A DNA stretch of 37,778 bases from Microcystis aeruginosa NIES-4325. Lineage in GTDB: Bacteria; Cyanobacteriota; Cyanobacteriia; Cyanobacteriales; Microcystaceae. Location of the stretch: contig NZ_BJKP01000035.1 of the NCBI RefSeq assembly GCF_008974145.1, positions 1 through 37,778 on the forward strand, in the 5' to 3' direction. Positions 1 through 9,375 of this stretch are shown piece by piece (within the stretch, counting starts at the first letter, position 1; each line of letters begins with the position of its first letter). The translations under genes and the position numbers were made by a program. The notes beneath the pieces were generated by a model. It had not been told where the DNA came from. It did not search any database and worked only from the letters and a program-made list of their open reading frames with translations.

Positions 1-205
1 TTCTCTACATAATCAATTACTTTTTTTCTCAAGTCTAGGCTATAGGACATTTTTCTGTATGGGTTGCTTGTTTTTCCTTATTTTACCCTATTTTTTACTT
101 GTATCATACTTATTTGAAATGACTATAATTTTTGTTACAGCACCCTTGAAAAATTGGCAATTGTTAGGCTAAAACTGTTAGCAATAAACCTTTGCAGTTA
201 ATGTC

Positions 206-2929
206 ATGACTTCTACCCTGTTGCCGATTCTTCCTGCCGTTTACGATGTTTTGTTCGATTTTGCTCAATCTGATGGCTTTTGGGCGAATTTAGAAACCGC
301 TTTTGGGACAAGTTATGATGTGGTTAAAGCGACGCAATTACGACAGCAGTGGCAAAGCCGAAATTTTAGTCAACTTCCTGAGATTGAGGTTGTCAACAGC
401 AGTGTTTTAGGTAGTGCAAATGGCGCTTATGGGATTAGCACCAATAAGATATATCTATCTGAAAGCTTTTTTGCTTCTGCTAGTTTAGATGCTTTGGTTA
501 CGGTGATTTTAGAAGAAATTGGGCATTTTTTGGATGCTCAAATTAATAGGGTGGATACGGTGGGGGATGAGGGAGAATTATTTTCTCATCTGGTGAGAGG
601 GGTTAATTTAACTGAGGCTGAGTTAACTTATATTCAAGCAGAAGATGATCGTACTGTTATTGATTTAGGGGGACAATTTATAGGGGTTGAACAAACAGCA
701 CCAATTACTTTAATTGTCAATACTACTATAGATGAGAATGATGGTAGTGCCACTATTGGGAGTGGTTTATCTTTGCGGGATGCTGTGGCAATTGCTAATA
801 AAAGTCCTAATACTCCCTATATTATTAAGCTGAAATCAGGAACGACTTATGCTTTAACTTATGTTAATGATACGACAACAGGCGATCGCAGTTTGAGTAC
901 GGTAGGTACGATTACCATTGAAACTGATGGAACAGCACTAGCTTCTATTGTTAATAATGCTAGTCCTATCTCTGGACAAAATGATAATAATTCTATTATA
1001 TACAACTCTAGTAAACTTGGAGTTACATTAAATAATCTCTATATCAGCAACAAAGCAGGAGGGGGAATTTACAACGACTACGGGGGAACATTAACATTAA
1101 CCAACAGTACAATATCTGGTAATACGGGAGGGGGAATTGGCAACTATTTTGGCACATTAACATTAACCAACAGTACAATATCTGGTAATACGGGAGGGGG
1201 AATTGGCAACTCTTGGGGAACATTAACAATAACCAACAGTACAATATCTGGTAATACGGGAGGGGGAATTGGCAACTCTTGGGGAACATTAACAATAACC
1301 AACAGTACAATATCTGGCAATACGGCTACTTATTCTGGAGGGGGAATTTCCAGCTACTATGGAACATTAACATTAACCGACAGTACAATATCTGGTAATA
1401 CGGCTAATGTTGGAGGAGGAATTTCCAACTCCTCGTTCGGAATAATAACCAACAGTACAATATCTGGTAATACTGCTTATCAGGGAGGTGGAATTGACAA
1501 CTCCCAGTTCGGAACATTAACATTAACCAACAGTACAATATCTGGTAATACGGCTACTGGTTATTATGGTTCTGGAGGAGGAATTGACAACAATGGAACT
1601 GGAACATTAACCAACAGTACAATATCTGGTAATACGGCTACTGGTTCTGGAGGGGGAATTAGTAGCTGGAGCTTGGGGGGAACATTAACATTAACCAACA
1701 GTACAATAACAGGTAATACTGCTACTTTTCTTGGAGGGGGAATTGAAAACAACTGGGGAACATTAATATTAACCAACAGTACAATAACAGGTAATACTGC
1801 TGATGCTGGGGGGGGGATTTTTAACTTTCAGCTCGGAACATTAACATTAACGAATAACATTCTTACTAACAATAATGCCAACTTAGGTGGTGGTATTTAC
1901 AATAGGGGTACATGGAGTTCAAATAGTATTATTAGTGGACATACTGCGAACCAAGTTTGGTATATGGACTCAAACGGAAAATCTACAGAATATAACTCTA
2001 ATAACAAAATAGATCCAAAATATCCAAATATATATGATGATGCCACTTACACAGCACTCCCACCCACACCTGATTCTCCACCTAAACCAACGATATCAGT
2101 CAGTAATGCGCGGTTTGATGCTCCCACAGGGAAGGTTATTTTCGAGGTTAAACTGTCCTCAGCTTATGATAAACCCATAACCGTTGATTACTATACCCTT
2201 GATGGAAGTGCCAATTCAATAGACCCTAACCAATTAAAAGATTTTAACAATGTTGTCAAACAAACCCTCTCCTTTTTCCCAGGACAAACCAGTAAACAAA
2301 TAGAAATTACTGTTTTAGGAAGTGCGCCTCCTACCGACCAAACCTTTGAGATTTTGGCTAGAGACACCGCTTATCGTAATTGGACAGATACGGACAAAGG
2401 CAAAGAAGTAGATAAGATCTATGACTATAGTGACCTGGGTTACGAAGGCTATCGTATCAATAAAGTTTTCAAAGATTCTAGCACAGGATTTGATGCTTTT
2501 GGTTTAACTTCTGATGAAAAATTCTTTCTGGTTTTAGCCAATCCCCTTAATGCCAATGAATTTACATCCAATAGCAATAACTTACTGCAAGATATTGCCA
2601 ATACTTCAGGCGGTAACAATACCGCCGCCTATACTGCTGGACAGAATCTAATCAACCAACTCACCAGCGCCAATCAATCCTATACCTTCACTGATGGCAC
2701 AATTTATGACCTTGCTAAACCTCCTGTTTTAGCCATTCGGGGTACTGTATTCTCATCTGGTAAAGATTTATTAAGTGATACTGAAACCGAAGGAGTTGGC
2801 TATAATCAATTTACTAACAATAAAGCCGCAGTCAATCAATGGCTTTCAGAAGTAACTAATCCCGTAAGCGGATTGACTCTAAAACCTAATATTACAGGTC
2901 ATAGTTTAGGCGGTGCATTAAGTCAGTAG
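206..2929 (+). CDS. N-terminal part of giant mosaic surface/secreted protein, ended by an in-frame TAG
   Basis: This is the 907-residue first part of a gene that continues in the same frame to 6688. Residues about 1-165 resemble the N-terminal domain of large cyanobacterial exoproteins, with an EEIGHFLDA segment and then GDEGE. Residues about 172-220 contain a CSLREA-like motif (LSLRDAVAIAN). Residues about 295-570 are a right-handed beta-helix type array of 11 units built on TLTLTNSTISGNTA plus GGGI. A Calx-beta-like domain follows (about 628-720), then the start of a class-3 lipase-like domain with nucleophile motif GHSLGG (Ser900). The stop falls seven codons after Ser900. No classical signal peptide is visible. 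The likely role is a cell-surface or exported adhesin or enzyme, inferred from domains only. ATG 206 is preferred because the ATG at 201 meets TGA at once. Confidence 0.75.
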   Translation: MTSTLLPILPAVYDVLFDFAQSDGFWANLETAFGTSYDVVKATQLRQQWQSRNFSQLPEIEVVNSSVLGSANGAYGISTNKIYLSESFFASASLDALVTVILEEIGHFLDAQINRVDTVGDEGELFSHLVRGVNLTEAELTYIQAEDDRTVIDLGGQFIGVEQTAPITLIVNTTIDENDGSATIGSGLSLRDAVAIANKSPNTPYIIKLKSGTTYALTYVNDTTTGDRSLSTVGTITIETDGTALASIVNNASPISGQNDNNSIIYNSSKLGVTLNNLYISNKAGGGIYNDYGGTLTLTNSTISGNTGGGIGNYFGTLTLTNSTISGNTGGGIGNSWGTLTITNSTISGNTGGGIGNSWGTLTITNSTISGNTATYSGGGISSYYGTLTLTDSTISGNTANVGGGISNSSFGIITNSTISGNTAYQGGGIDNSQFGTLTLTNSTISGNTATGYYGSGGGIDNNGTGTLTNSTISGNTATGSGGGISSWSLGGTLTLTNSTITGNTATFLGGGIENNWGTLILTNSTITGNTADAGGGIFNFQLGTLTLTNNILTNNNANLGGGIYNRGTWSSNSIISGHTANQVWYMDSNGKSTEYNSNNKIDPKYPNIYDDATYTALPPTPDSPPKPTISVSNARFDAPTGKVIFEVKLSSAYDKPITVDYYTLDGSANSIDPNQLKDFNNVVKQTLSFFPGQTSKQIEITVLGSAPPTDQTFEILARDTAYRNWTDTDKGKEVDKIYDYSDLGYEGYRINKVFKDSSTGFDAFGLTSDEKFFLVLANPLNANEFTSNSNNLLQDIANTSGGNNTAAYTAGQNLINQLTSANQSYTFTDGTIYDLAKPPVLAIRGTVFSSGKDLLSDTETEGVGYNQFTNNKAAVNQWLSEVTNPVSGLTLKPNITGHSLGGALSQ
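1088..1915 (+). repeat. Eleven-unit beta-helix repeat array, partly near-identical 66-bp units
   Basis: The reading frame has 11 successive units with the core NSTISGNTA or NSTITGNTA followed by GGGI and N/S. The first three units are 22 residues each and almost identical in DNA, including the shared core ccaacagtacaatatctgg. Later units vary between about 20 and 30 residues through short insertions before GGGI. The pattern matches polymorphic-outer-membrane-protein or pectate-lyase-like parallel beta-helices, where each unit is one coil. The DNA identity of the first units suggests recent tandem duplication. Confidence 0.85.
2927..2929 (+). other. In-frame TAG interrupting the giant gene inside the lipase domain
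   Basis: The codons read GGT GCA TTA AGT CAG TAG GTA GGG GGT AGT TAT. Past the stop the same frame stays open for 1,252 codons and supplies the rest of a lipase fold. TAG is one base from TGG, CAG, TTG and TAT, so one substitution explains it. A sequencing error cannot be excluded from the window alone. Confidence 0.85.
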
Positions 2930-3451
2930 GTAGGGGGTAGTTATACAGGACAACTCGGAAAGATTGTTACTTTCAATAGTCCGGGTATTTCTCAACAACC
3001 CGGCATTAATTTTAACGCTACTAATAACTTAGGTGTCACTCATTACATAACTTCGGCCGATTTGGTTAGCATTGCAGGTTCAAAATATCTGAGTGGAGTC
3101 TGGAACTTAGAAAAATATTCAAAACTAACATCTGCAATTACTTTTGAAAAACATTCAGTTCCCGTCTTAAATCAAACTATTACAAGAACTAATTTGTCAA
3201 AGCCGACAGATTTAACCCGGAAAGTTGCCAACGGAAATACTACTGATTTAAGTAGTTACTGGTTTACATATTTACCTGATGCTGATTATTTTGCTCTTCA
3301 AGCAGCCGTTGCTGCAATACGTCCAATTCTGGGTGCTGCTTTAACTTATCGTGGAACCGTTGAACTGAATCGAAAAGCAATTGGAATTGCCATTGATAGT
3401 ATTGGAAATATATCCGATGCAGTAAAATCCGCTTACAATGCAGCTAAATCT

Positions 3452-3760
3452 TGGACTTCAGATGCGTGGGATGCGATTATTGGACAGTCTAAAAAGATTC
3501 TTGGTTTATCTCCATCAACTGCAAATCAAAGCAATTCAACGCAAACGCTTGCATCATCTTTTCTCGACACAAATAGCTATGAAATAGCAACAACAGCTAC
3601 AGCATCACAGACAATTGATAACTTTTGGGATGCCATACCTGATTGGGGAGATAACGCTTGGCAAGCTACAACTAAATGGTCAGCAGATGCTTGGAAAAGT
3701 ATTGATGAATGGACACCCCAAACTTGGCAAGCAACAACTACCTGGACAGCAGCCGATTGG
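3452..3760 (+). repeat. Tryptophan-periodic segment (11-residue period)
   Basis: Nine TGG codons lie at 3626, 3644, 3659, 3677, 3692, 3710, 3725, 3743 and 3758, spaced alternately 6 and 5 codons, so the period is 11 residues (33 bp). An isolated pair with the same 5-codon spacing lies at 3452 and 3467. Representative units are WQATTKWSADAW and WTPQTWQATTTW. I do not recognise a named domain. A hendecad helix or a short solenoid are possible folds. Confidence 0.8.
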
Positions 3761-4488
3761 GATAAACCATTCTTGACTATCTCAAATCCGACAATTGTAG
3801 AAAACAATTCAGGAACAAATAACCTGATATTTAAAGTTACATTGTCAACCACAAGTACCCAAACAATTACCGTAAATTATGCCACTGCTGATGACACAGC
3901 AACAGCAGGAAGTGACTATACAGCCAAAACAGGGACTCTCACCTTTACCCCCGGACAAATCAGCCAAGATATTATTATTTCCGTCAATGGTGATACTGCA
4001 ATTGAACCGGATGAGACTTTCTTGATTAACCTTTCTAATCCTAGCAATGCGCTGATTACAGATAATCAAGGATTAGGAACAATTACTAATGATGATGGTG
4101 ATAATATCAGTGTCACTCTTGCGGTTTCTCCCGCAAGCGTAACTGAAGATGGGACAACAAATCTGGTTTATACCTTCACTCGTACTGGTGTAACAACAAA
4201 TGCTTTAACAGTCAATTACACAGTCGGGGGGACAGCTACCCTTAATACAGATTACACTCAAACTGGTGCAGCAAGTTTTACAAGTACAACAGGAACAGTT
4301 ACTTTCGCTGCTGGTTCAGATACTGCGACTGTAACAATAGACCCTACTACTGATACAAATGTTGAAGATGATGAAACCGTAACTTTAAACCTTGCTTCTG
4401 GGACGGGTTATACAGTAGGTACGACTGACGCAGTTGTGGGAATCATTACCGATACTAATAATGAAACTCCTAGTAATCAAGCTCCGAC

Positions 4489-5388
4489 GGATTTAGCATT
4501 AAGTGCAACCACAGTAAATGAAAATGTCCCTGTTAACACAGTGATAGGAACATTTTCCAGCACAGACCCCGATACTGGGAATACCTTTACCTATAGTTTA
4601 ATAGCAGGAACAGGAGATACAGATAATACAGCATTCTCGATTGTAGGGAATCAATTACAGATTAATAATTCCCCAGATTTTGAAACCAAGAATAGTTACA
4701 GTATTCGGGTAAAAACCACCGACCAAGGGGGACTAGAATTTGAGAAAACCTTGACAATTGTGGTAAATAATGTCAATGAAACACCCGCAGATTTAGTCTT
4801 AAGTGCGACCACAGTAAATGAAAATGTCCCTGTTAATACAGTGATAGGAACATTTTCCAGCACAGACCCCGATACTGGTAATAGCTTTACCTATAGCTTA
4901 GTTGCAGGAACAGGAGATACAGATAACTCAGCCTTCTCGATTGTAGGGAATCAATTACAGATTAATAATTCCCCAGATTTTGAAACCAAGAATAGTTACA
5001 GTATTCGAGTAAAAACCACCGACCAAGGGGGACTAGAATTTGAAAAAGTCCTAACGATTACTGTCAATAATGTTAATGAAACACCAACAGATTTACTTTT
5101 AAGTGCCACTACCGTAGATGAAAATGTCTCTGCCAATACGGTGATTGGGACATTTTCTTCCACAGACCCCAATGCTGGGGATACCTTTACCTATAGTTTA
5201 ATAGCAGGAACAGGAGATACAGATAACTCAGCCTTCTCGATTGTAGGGAATCAATTACAGATTAATAATTCCCCCGATTTTGAAACCAAGAATAGTTACA
5301 GTATTCGGGTAAAAACCACCGACCAAGGGGGACTAAGTTTTGAGAAAACCTTGACAATTACTGTCAATGATGTTAATGAAACTCCTAG
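4489..5388 (+). repeat. Three tandem 300-bp cadherin-like repeats
   Basis: Three consecutive units of exactly 300 bp start at about 4489, 4789 and 5089. Each encodes about 100 residues running from LSATTVNENVPVNTVIG through STDPDTGN and DFETKNSYSIRVKTTDQGGL to NVNE. Most of each unit is identical in DNA, e.g. ttctcgattgtagggaatca in all three. The DPDTGN and NVNE motifs are the usual Ca2+-binding positions of cadherin-like domains. High DNA identity points to recent duplication or gene conversion and makes the region prone to copy-number change and misassembly. Confidence 0.9.
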
Positions 5389-6688
5389 TAATCAAGCTCC
5401 CACAGCCCTAATTTTCCAAAATGCTGTCACCGAGTTAGCTGAAAATGTCAATGTCACACCAGAATTTAAAGTCGCCGATCTCCTGATTGAAGATGATGGT
5501 TTAGGAACCAATAATCTCTTCCTCACGGGACGGGATAGCGAGCGCTTCTTAATTCGGAATTCGTCCCTTTTCTATGTCGGTTTTACCCCTAATTTTGAAG
5601 CCCAAAATAGTTACGAAGTCACTGTTAATGTCGATGATCCAACCGTTGGTGTCACCCCCGATCTCACCCAAACCTTAACTTTAAACATCACCGATGTCAA
5701 TGAAGCTCCCACAGCCCTAATTCTTGCCAATAGTACCAATACGATCGCTGAAAATACCGATACCAGTCAAGGTGTAAAAGTTGCCGATATTCAGATCAGC
5801 GATGATGCCTTGGGGACAAATAGCCTTTCTTTGTTGGGCAATGATCAGAGCAGTTTCCAGATTCGTGGCCGGGAATTATTCTTCATCGGTAAGGCCGATT
5901 TTGAAGCCCAATCCCTCTATAATCTGACGGTGGCGGTAACGGATACTACCCTCAAACCGGCTCCCAATGCCACGCCAGACGCAACGGTTAATTTCAGCTT
6001 AGAAATTACCAATCTACCCGACCAAGCCGTTAATCCCCAAATCATCCAATTTAAAGATACGGGTAATGGACAAGGTTCTCTGGTTTTCAACTTCAGTGAC
6101 TTGCCCGGTAGCATACAGGTCACAGCCATTGAGGAGGGACTCCAACAGACGGGAGCTTTCTTCAATAACGTTGTCGGTCTCTATCCAGTGGCGGATGACA
6201 ACGGAGCCGTTTTTGACAGCCTCGATTTAGATGGAGATGGCAACGTGACAGAGTTAATTCAACCGGGTCAAGCGGGTTATGCCCGTAGTGCCTTAAGTCA
6301 AGCAGTGAATAACTTCTTTTTGCGGGCCAGTGGGGAAGGGGCAAACCAAAGCACCACCGCCGCTGAATTTGGAGATGTGTTGTTGGAAGGGGGGCGACGC
6401 TACGCACCTTTTGTCATTGCCAATGGCGGCAATCTGGGAGAAAGTCTGCAAGGGAGTGTTCAGGCATTTTTGACCAAGAATCCCGATAACGTGGCGGCTA
6501 CCCTAGAAAACTATATGAGTCATGAGGTGGCCTACTTCTCCTTTGGGTCGGCAAATCCCGATGGGGCGGAACATTTACGGTCAAGGGGGAATAATATCTT
6601 TGGCTTTGAGGATTTACCGGGGAACTTACCCAATATCAGTGATAACGACTTTAATGATGGGATTTTGGCGTTTAATTTTATTGGTTAA

Positions 6689-7090
6689 TCGTCAGGGTCT
6701 GGTCTGACAAGCCATTTCCTCTGGGAGTTGCCGGTGGTTGTCTTTTTCTAAGTGCGAATCACCGTCATTTGTCGGCCCGCAGGCCTCATTGCCGTTTCTG
6801 ATTAATGGTGGCATGGCTGGCTTCCAATCCAGCCATGATTTATTAATAAATATCACTGCCCTTCGACGTAGCTCAGGGCAAGCGGATTTACTGGCACTTT
6901 ACCAGCTTTAGGGAGCATTCCAGGGGGTAATAAGTCACCTAGAAAACGGGTTTCTCGAAGAAACCCGTTTTCTGGACTTTAAGAAAAAAAACGTTTCGCT
7001 GACAAACTCTATAAAGAACGTAGGTTGGTTTGAAACATGAAACCCAACGCCTGCTCATGTTAAGCTTTTCACTACTACTTATAGTTAATC
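6689..7090. other. Gene-free region made of several short palindromic repeats
   Basis: There is no credible ORF in these 402 bases. Four separate hairpins are visible. The first is a 9-bp stem catggctgg/ccagccatg with an 8-nt loop at 6812-6837. The second is tgccct/agggca at 6857-6880, in a context (cccttcgacgtagctcaggg) that I recall as a common cyanobacterial repeat. The third is the strong palindrome at 6941-6973, listed separately. The fourth is gttggttt/aaacccaac with one bulge at 7024-7048, inside a cgtaggttgg...cccaacgcc type repeat. The first could act as a terminator for the upstream gene but lacks a clear T tract. No promoter for menC is obvious. Confidence 0.6.
6941..6973. repeat. 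Perfect 15-bp-stem palindromic repeat, copy 1
   Basis: The stem agaaaacgggtttct pairs perfectly with agaaacccgttttct around a 3-nt loop (cga). A second copy lies at 13794-13826 and matches at 31 of 33 positions. Its symmetry means it would form a hairpin in RNA on either strand. It is a dispersed intergenic repeat, possibly a small MITE-like element. Confidence 0.85.
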
Positions 7091-8056
7091 ATGTATTTCT
7101 GGCAATTTCGTGTTTATCAGCGTCCTTTGCTGCGTCCCCTACAAACCCATCACGGACTATGGGAAATTAGGGAAGGAATTATTATTCGCTTAGAAGCGGA
7201 AGATGGACGTATAGGATGGGGAGAAATTGCTCCTTTACCTGAATTTGGTTCGGAAACATTATCGGCAGCAATATTATTCTGTCAAAGTCTCGAAAATCCC
7301 CTATCAATAACTTCAATTTTTTCTATTCCCGAACAATTTCCCGCTTGTCAATTTGCCTTTGAATCAGCTTTAGAAGATTTAAATATAGAGAATCAATCAA
7401 GAGAATTAGAACCGAGAAATTATAGTTATTTATTACCCACTGGTGCGGCAGTATTTCCCTGTCTGGATGATATTTTAGCCGCTAATCAAACTAATACTTA
7501 TAAATGGAAAATTGCAGTTAATTCTCTCAAGCAGGAGTTAAACTTATTTGAAAAATTAATTGATCGATTACCCAGGAACATTAAATTGCGTTTAGATGCC
7601 AATGGGGGATTAAGTATTACTGACAGTAAAATCTGGTTAAAAATTGCCGATGAATCTAAAATAATTGAATTTATCGAACAACCTTTACCCCCGTCTCAAT
7701 TAGAGGAAATGTTGCAATTAAGTCAAGATTTTACCACGGGGATTGCTTTAGATGAATCGGTGGCCAATCTTCGACAAATAGAGGAATGTTATCAACGGGG
7801 ATGGCGAGGAATTTTTGTGATTAAACCTGCTATTACTGGTTCAATACAAGGGTTAAGAAATCTCTGGGAAAAATATCCCTTAGATTTAGTATTTTCCTCG
7901 GTTTTAGAAACTAATATCGGCAGAAAATCCGCTTTACGTCTAGCACAAGAATACCCCAGAAAGGAGCGAGCTTTAGGTTTTGGTGTGCAACAATGGTTTA
8001 ATAATAGTGAACCCGATTGGTTAGAAAAACTGTGGACGACATCAGCAAACAATTAG
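7091..8056 (+). CDS. menC: o-Succinylbenzoate synthase
   Basis: MenC is an enolase-superfamily enzyme that dehydrates SHCHC to o-succinylbenzoate. In cyanobacteria this feeds the naphthoquinone ring of phylloquinone (photosystem I A1 cofactor). The 321 residues show the superfamily signature: KWK with the acid/base Lys140, metal ligands Asp169 (LRLDANGG), Glu196 (FIEQPL) and Asp221 (ALDES), and the second catalytic Lys245 (FVIKPA). The length is normal for the family. The start at ATG 7091 gives the usual N-terminus (MYFWQFRVYQRPL) of the capping domain. The gene overlaps the start of menE, so the two are probably co-transcribed and translationally coupled. menA, menD and menB are not in the window. 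Confidence 0.92.
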   Translation: MYFWQFRVYQRPLLRPLQTHHGLWEIREGIIIRLEAEDGRIGWGEIAPLPEFGSETLSAAILFCQSLENPLSITSIFSIPEQFPACQFAFESALEDLNIENQSRELEPRNYSYLLPTGAAVFPCLDDILAANQTNTYKWKIAVNSLKQELNLFEKLIDRLPRNIKLRLDANGGLSITDSKIWLKIADESKIIEFIEQPLPPSQLEEMLQLSQDFTTGIALDESVANLRQIEECYQRGWRGIFVIKPAITGSIQGLRNLWEKYPLDLVFSSVLETNIGRKSALRLAQEYPRKERALGFGVQQWFNNSEPDWLEKLWTTSANN

Positions 8057-9375
8057 CATATCTCAGTCAAAAAGATTGGTTATATGGATACAATAGCCAG
8101 AAATTTTATCAATTATATCAGTCCTATTCTCAGCAATTTATCGCCGCAGATAATCCTCGATTAACTATACTGCTTGCTGAAGGCAATCCCCTTAAATTCT
8201 TAGCGATATTCTTGGCTGCCGTCAGGTCAAAAAGTTGCCTATTTTTAGCTAATCCTGACTGGAAAACTAACGAATGGCAACAGGTTTTCTCTCTGATGCA
8301 ACCCGATTATATTTTTGGCGAAAATATCGAGGTTTTTAACTATAATTCTTCTCCTGTTAATCCTTTGACTAATTCTCTGATGATACCCACAGGGGGAACA
8401 TCGGGAAAAATTCGCTTTGCTATCCATAACTGGTTAACTTTAACTGCTTCTGTTAAAGGTTTCTCTGAATATTTTCAAGTCAAGCAGGTTAACTGTTTTT
8501 GCCTACTGCCTTTATATCATGTTAGTGGTTTAATGCAGTTTCTGAGAAGTTTTTTAACGGCGGGAGATTTTGCTCTTATTCCTTACCATAAAATCAAACA
8601 AAAGCGCATAAATAATCTCAATCTTCAAGATTATTTTATCTCTTTAGTTCCCAGTCAATTACAATTTTTTCTAGAAAATGATCCTCGCTGGTTAGCCAAT
8701 TTTAAAACAGTTTTCCTAGGAGGTTCTCCTGCATGGCCATCTTTACTAGAAAAAGCTAGAGAATATAATATTTCCCTATCTCCCACCTATGGAATGACGG
8801 AAACTGCCTCACAAATTGTCACCCTTAAACCAGAAGATTTTCGACGAGGCAATAATAGTAGTGGACAGCTATTACCCCATGCTCAGATAAAAATTAATCC
8901 CGATAACCAGAAAATTATTATTGAAGCGAAATCTTTATTTTTAGGCTATTATCCCCATCTTAATCAAGCAAGCTACTTCGAGACTGATGATTTAGGTTAC
9001 TTGGATGAAAGTGGTTATTTATATATCATTGGCCGCGATAGTCAAAAAATAATTACCGGAGGAGAAAATGTTTATCCTTTTGAGGTAGAAACTGCCATTA
9101 GACAAACTAATTTAGTTAAAGATGTGGTGGTTTTAGGGTTGCCAGATTCTCGATGGGGACAGGTAATTGTCGCTTTTTATGTCCCCGTTAACTCTCAGAT
9201 AAACCAGACAAGTATTCAATCCCAGATTAAAGATAAATTAGTCAATTATAAACTGCCGAAACATTGGATAAAATTACCAGAGATACCAAAAAGTCCCCAG
9301 GGTAAGATTAATCAAACCATTTTAATTAAATTAGCTGAAACTTTTTTTGACACCGAGTCAAACCCCGGACGATAA
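8032..9375 (+). CDS. menE: 2-Succinylbenzoate-CoA ligase
   Basis: MenE is an acyl-adenylating (ANL superfamily) enzyme that activates o-succinylbenzoate to its CoA thioester, the step after MenC. Visible motifs are the P-loop-like IPTGGTSGKIRFA, PTYGMTETASQ (A5), TDDLGYLDESGYLYIIGR (A7/A8), GGENVYPFEVE and the C-terminal catalytic Lys region KSPQGKINQ. No ATG fits the N-terminus. GTG 8032 (MDDISKQLAYLS) is chosen; TTG 8017, five codons earlier, is the alternative. Either start lies inside the 3' end of menC (stop at 8056). With GTG the protein is 447 residues, typical for the family. The stop codon abuts the stop of the convergent gene at 9376 with no spacer. Confidence 0.92.
   Translation: MDDISKQLAYLSQKDWLYGYNSQKFYQLYQSYSQQFIAADNPRLTILLAEGNPLKFLAIFLAAVRSKSCLFLANPDWKTNEWQQVFSLMQPDYIFGENIEVFNYNSSPVNPLTNSLMIPTGGTSGKIRFAIHNWLTLTASVKGFSEYFQVKQVNCFCLLPLYHVSGLMQFLRSFLTAGDFALIPYHKIKQKRINNLNLQDYFISLVPSQLQFFLENDPRWLANFKTVFLGGSPAWPSLLEKAREYNISLSPTYGMTETASQIVTLKPEDFRRGNNSSGQLLPHAQIKINPDNQKIIIEAKSLFLGYYPHLNQASYFETDDLGYLDESGYLYIIGRDSQKIITGGENVYPFEVETAIRQTNLVKDVVVLGLPDSRWGQVIVAFYVPVNSQINQTSIQSQIKDKLVNYKLPKHWIKLPEIPKSPQGKINQTILIKLAETFFDTESNPGR

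Larger units (their letters stand above)
2930..6688 (+). pseudogene. C-terminal part of the nonsense-split mosaic protein: lipase remainder, Calx-beta, cadherin-like repeats, DUF4114
   Basis: This is the same reading frame as 206-2929 after one TAG. It first completes the lipase-like domain: a TFNSPG strand, Asp952 in TSADLVS and His983 in FEKHSVPV (numbered through the stop) could be the remaining triad residues. Next come a Trp-periodic segment, two Calx-beta domains (about 3770-4100 and 4110-4460), three near-identical cadherin-like repeats, two divergent ones (about 5395-5990) and a C-terminal DUF4114 domain (FGSANPDGAEHLRSRGNN, then GFEDLPGN and DNDFNDGI). The frame has no ATG until 6515; the earliest alternative start is TTG 3062. 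It is therefore unlikely to be an independent gene. Read-through or a recent nonsense mutation are the main options. The last kilobase looks more GC-rich than the 5' half, fitting mosaic assembly. Confidence 0.75.

Noticed and set aside
1088-1915. Possible CRISPR array
   Set aside because: The repeats are in frame, unequal in spacing and translate to a coherent beta-helix; there are no unique spacers of constant length and no cas genes.
6522-6707. 61-codon plus-strand ORF at the end of the giant gene
   Set aside because: It is an out-of-frame shadow of the DUF4114 domain.
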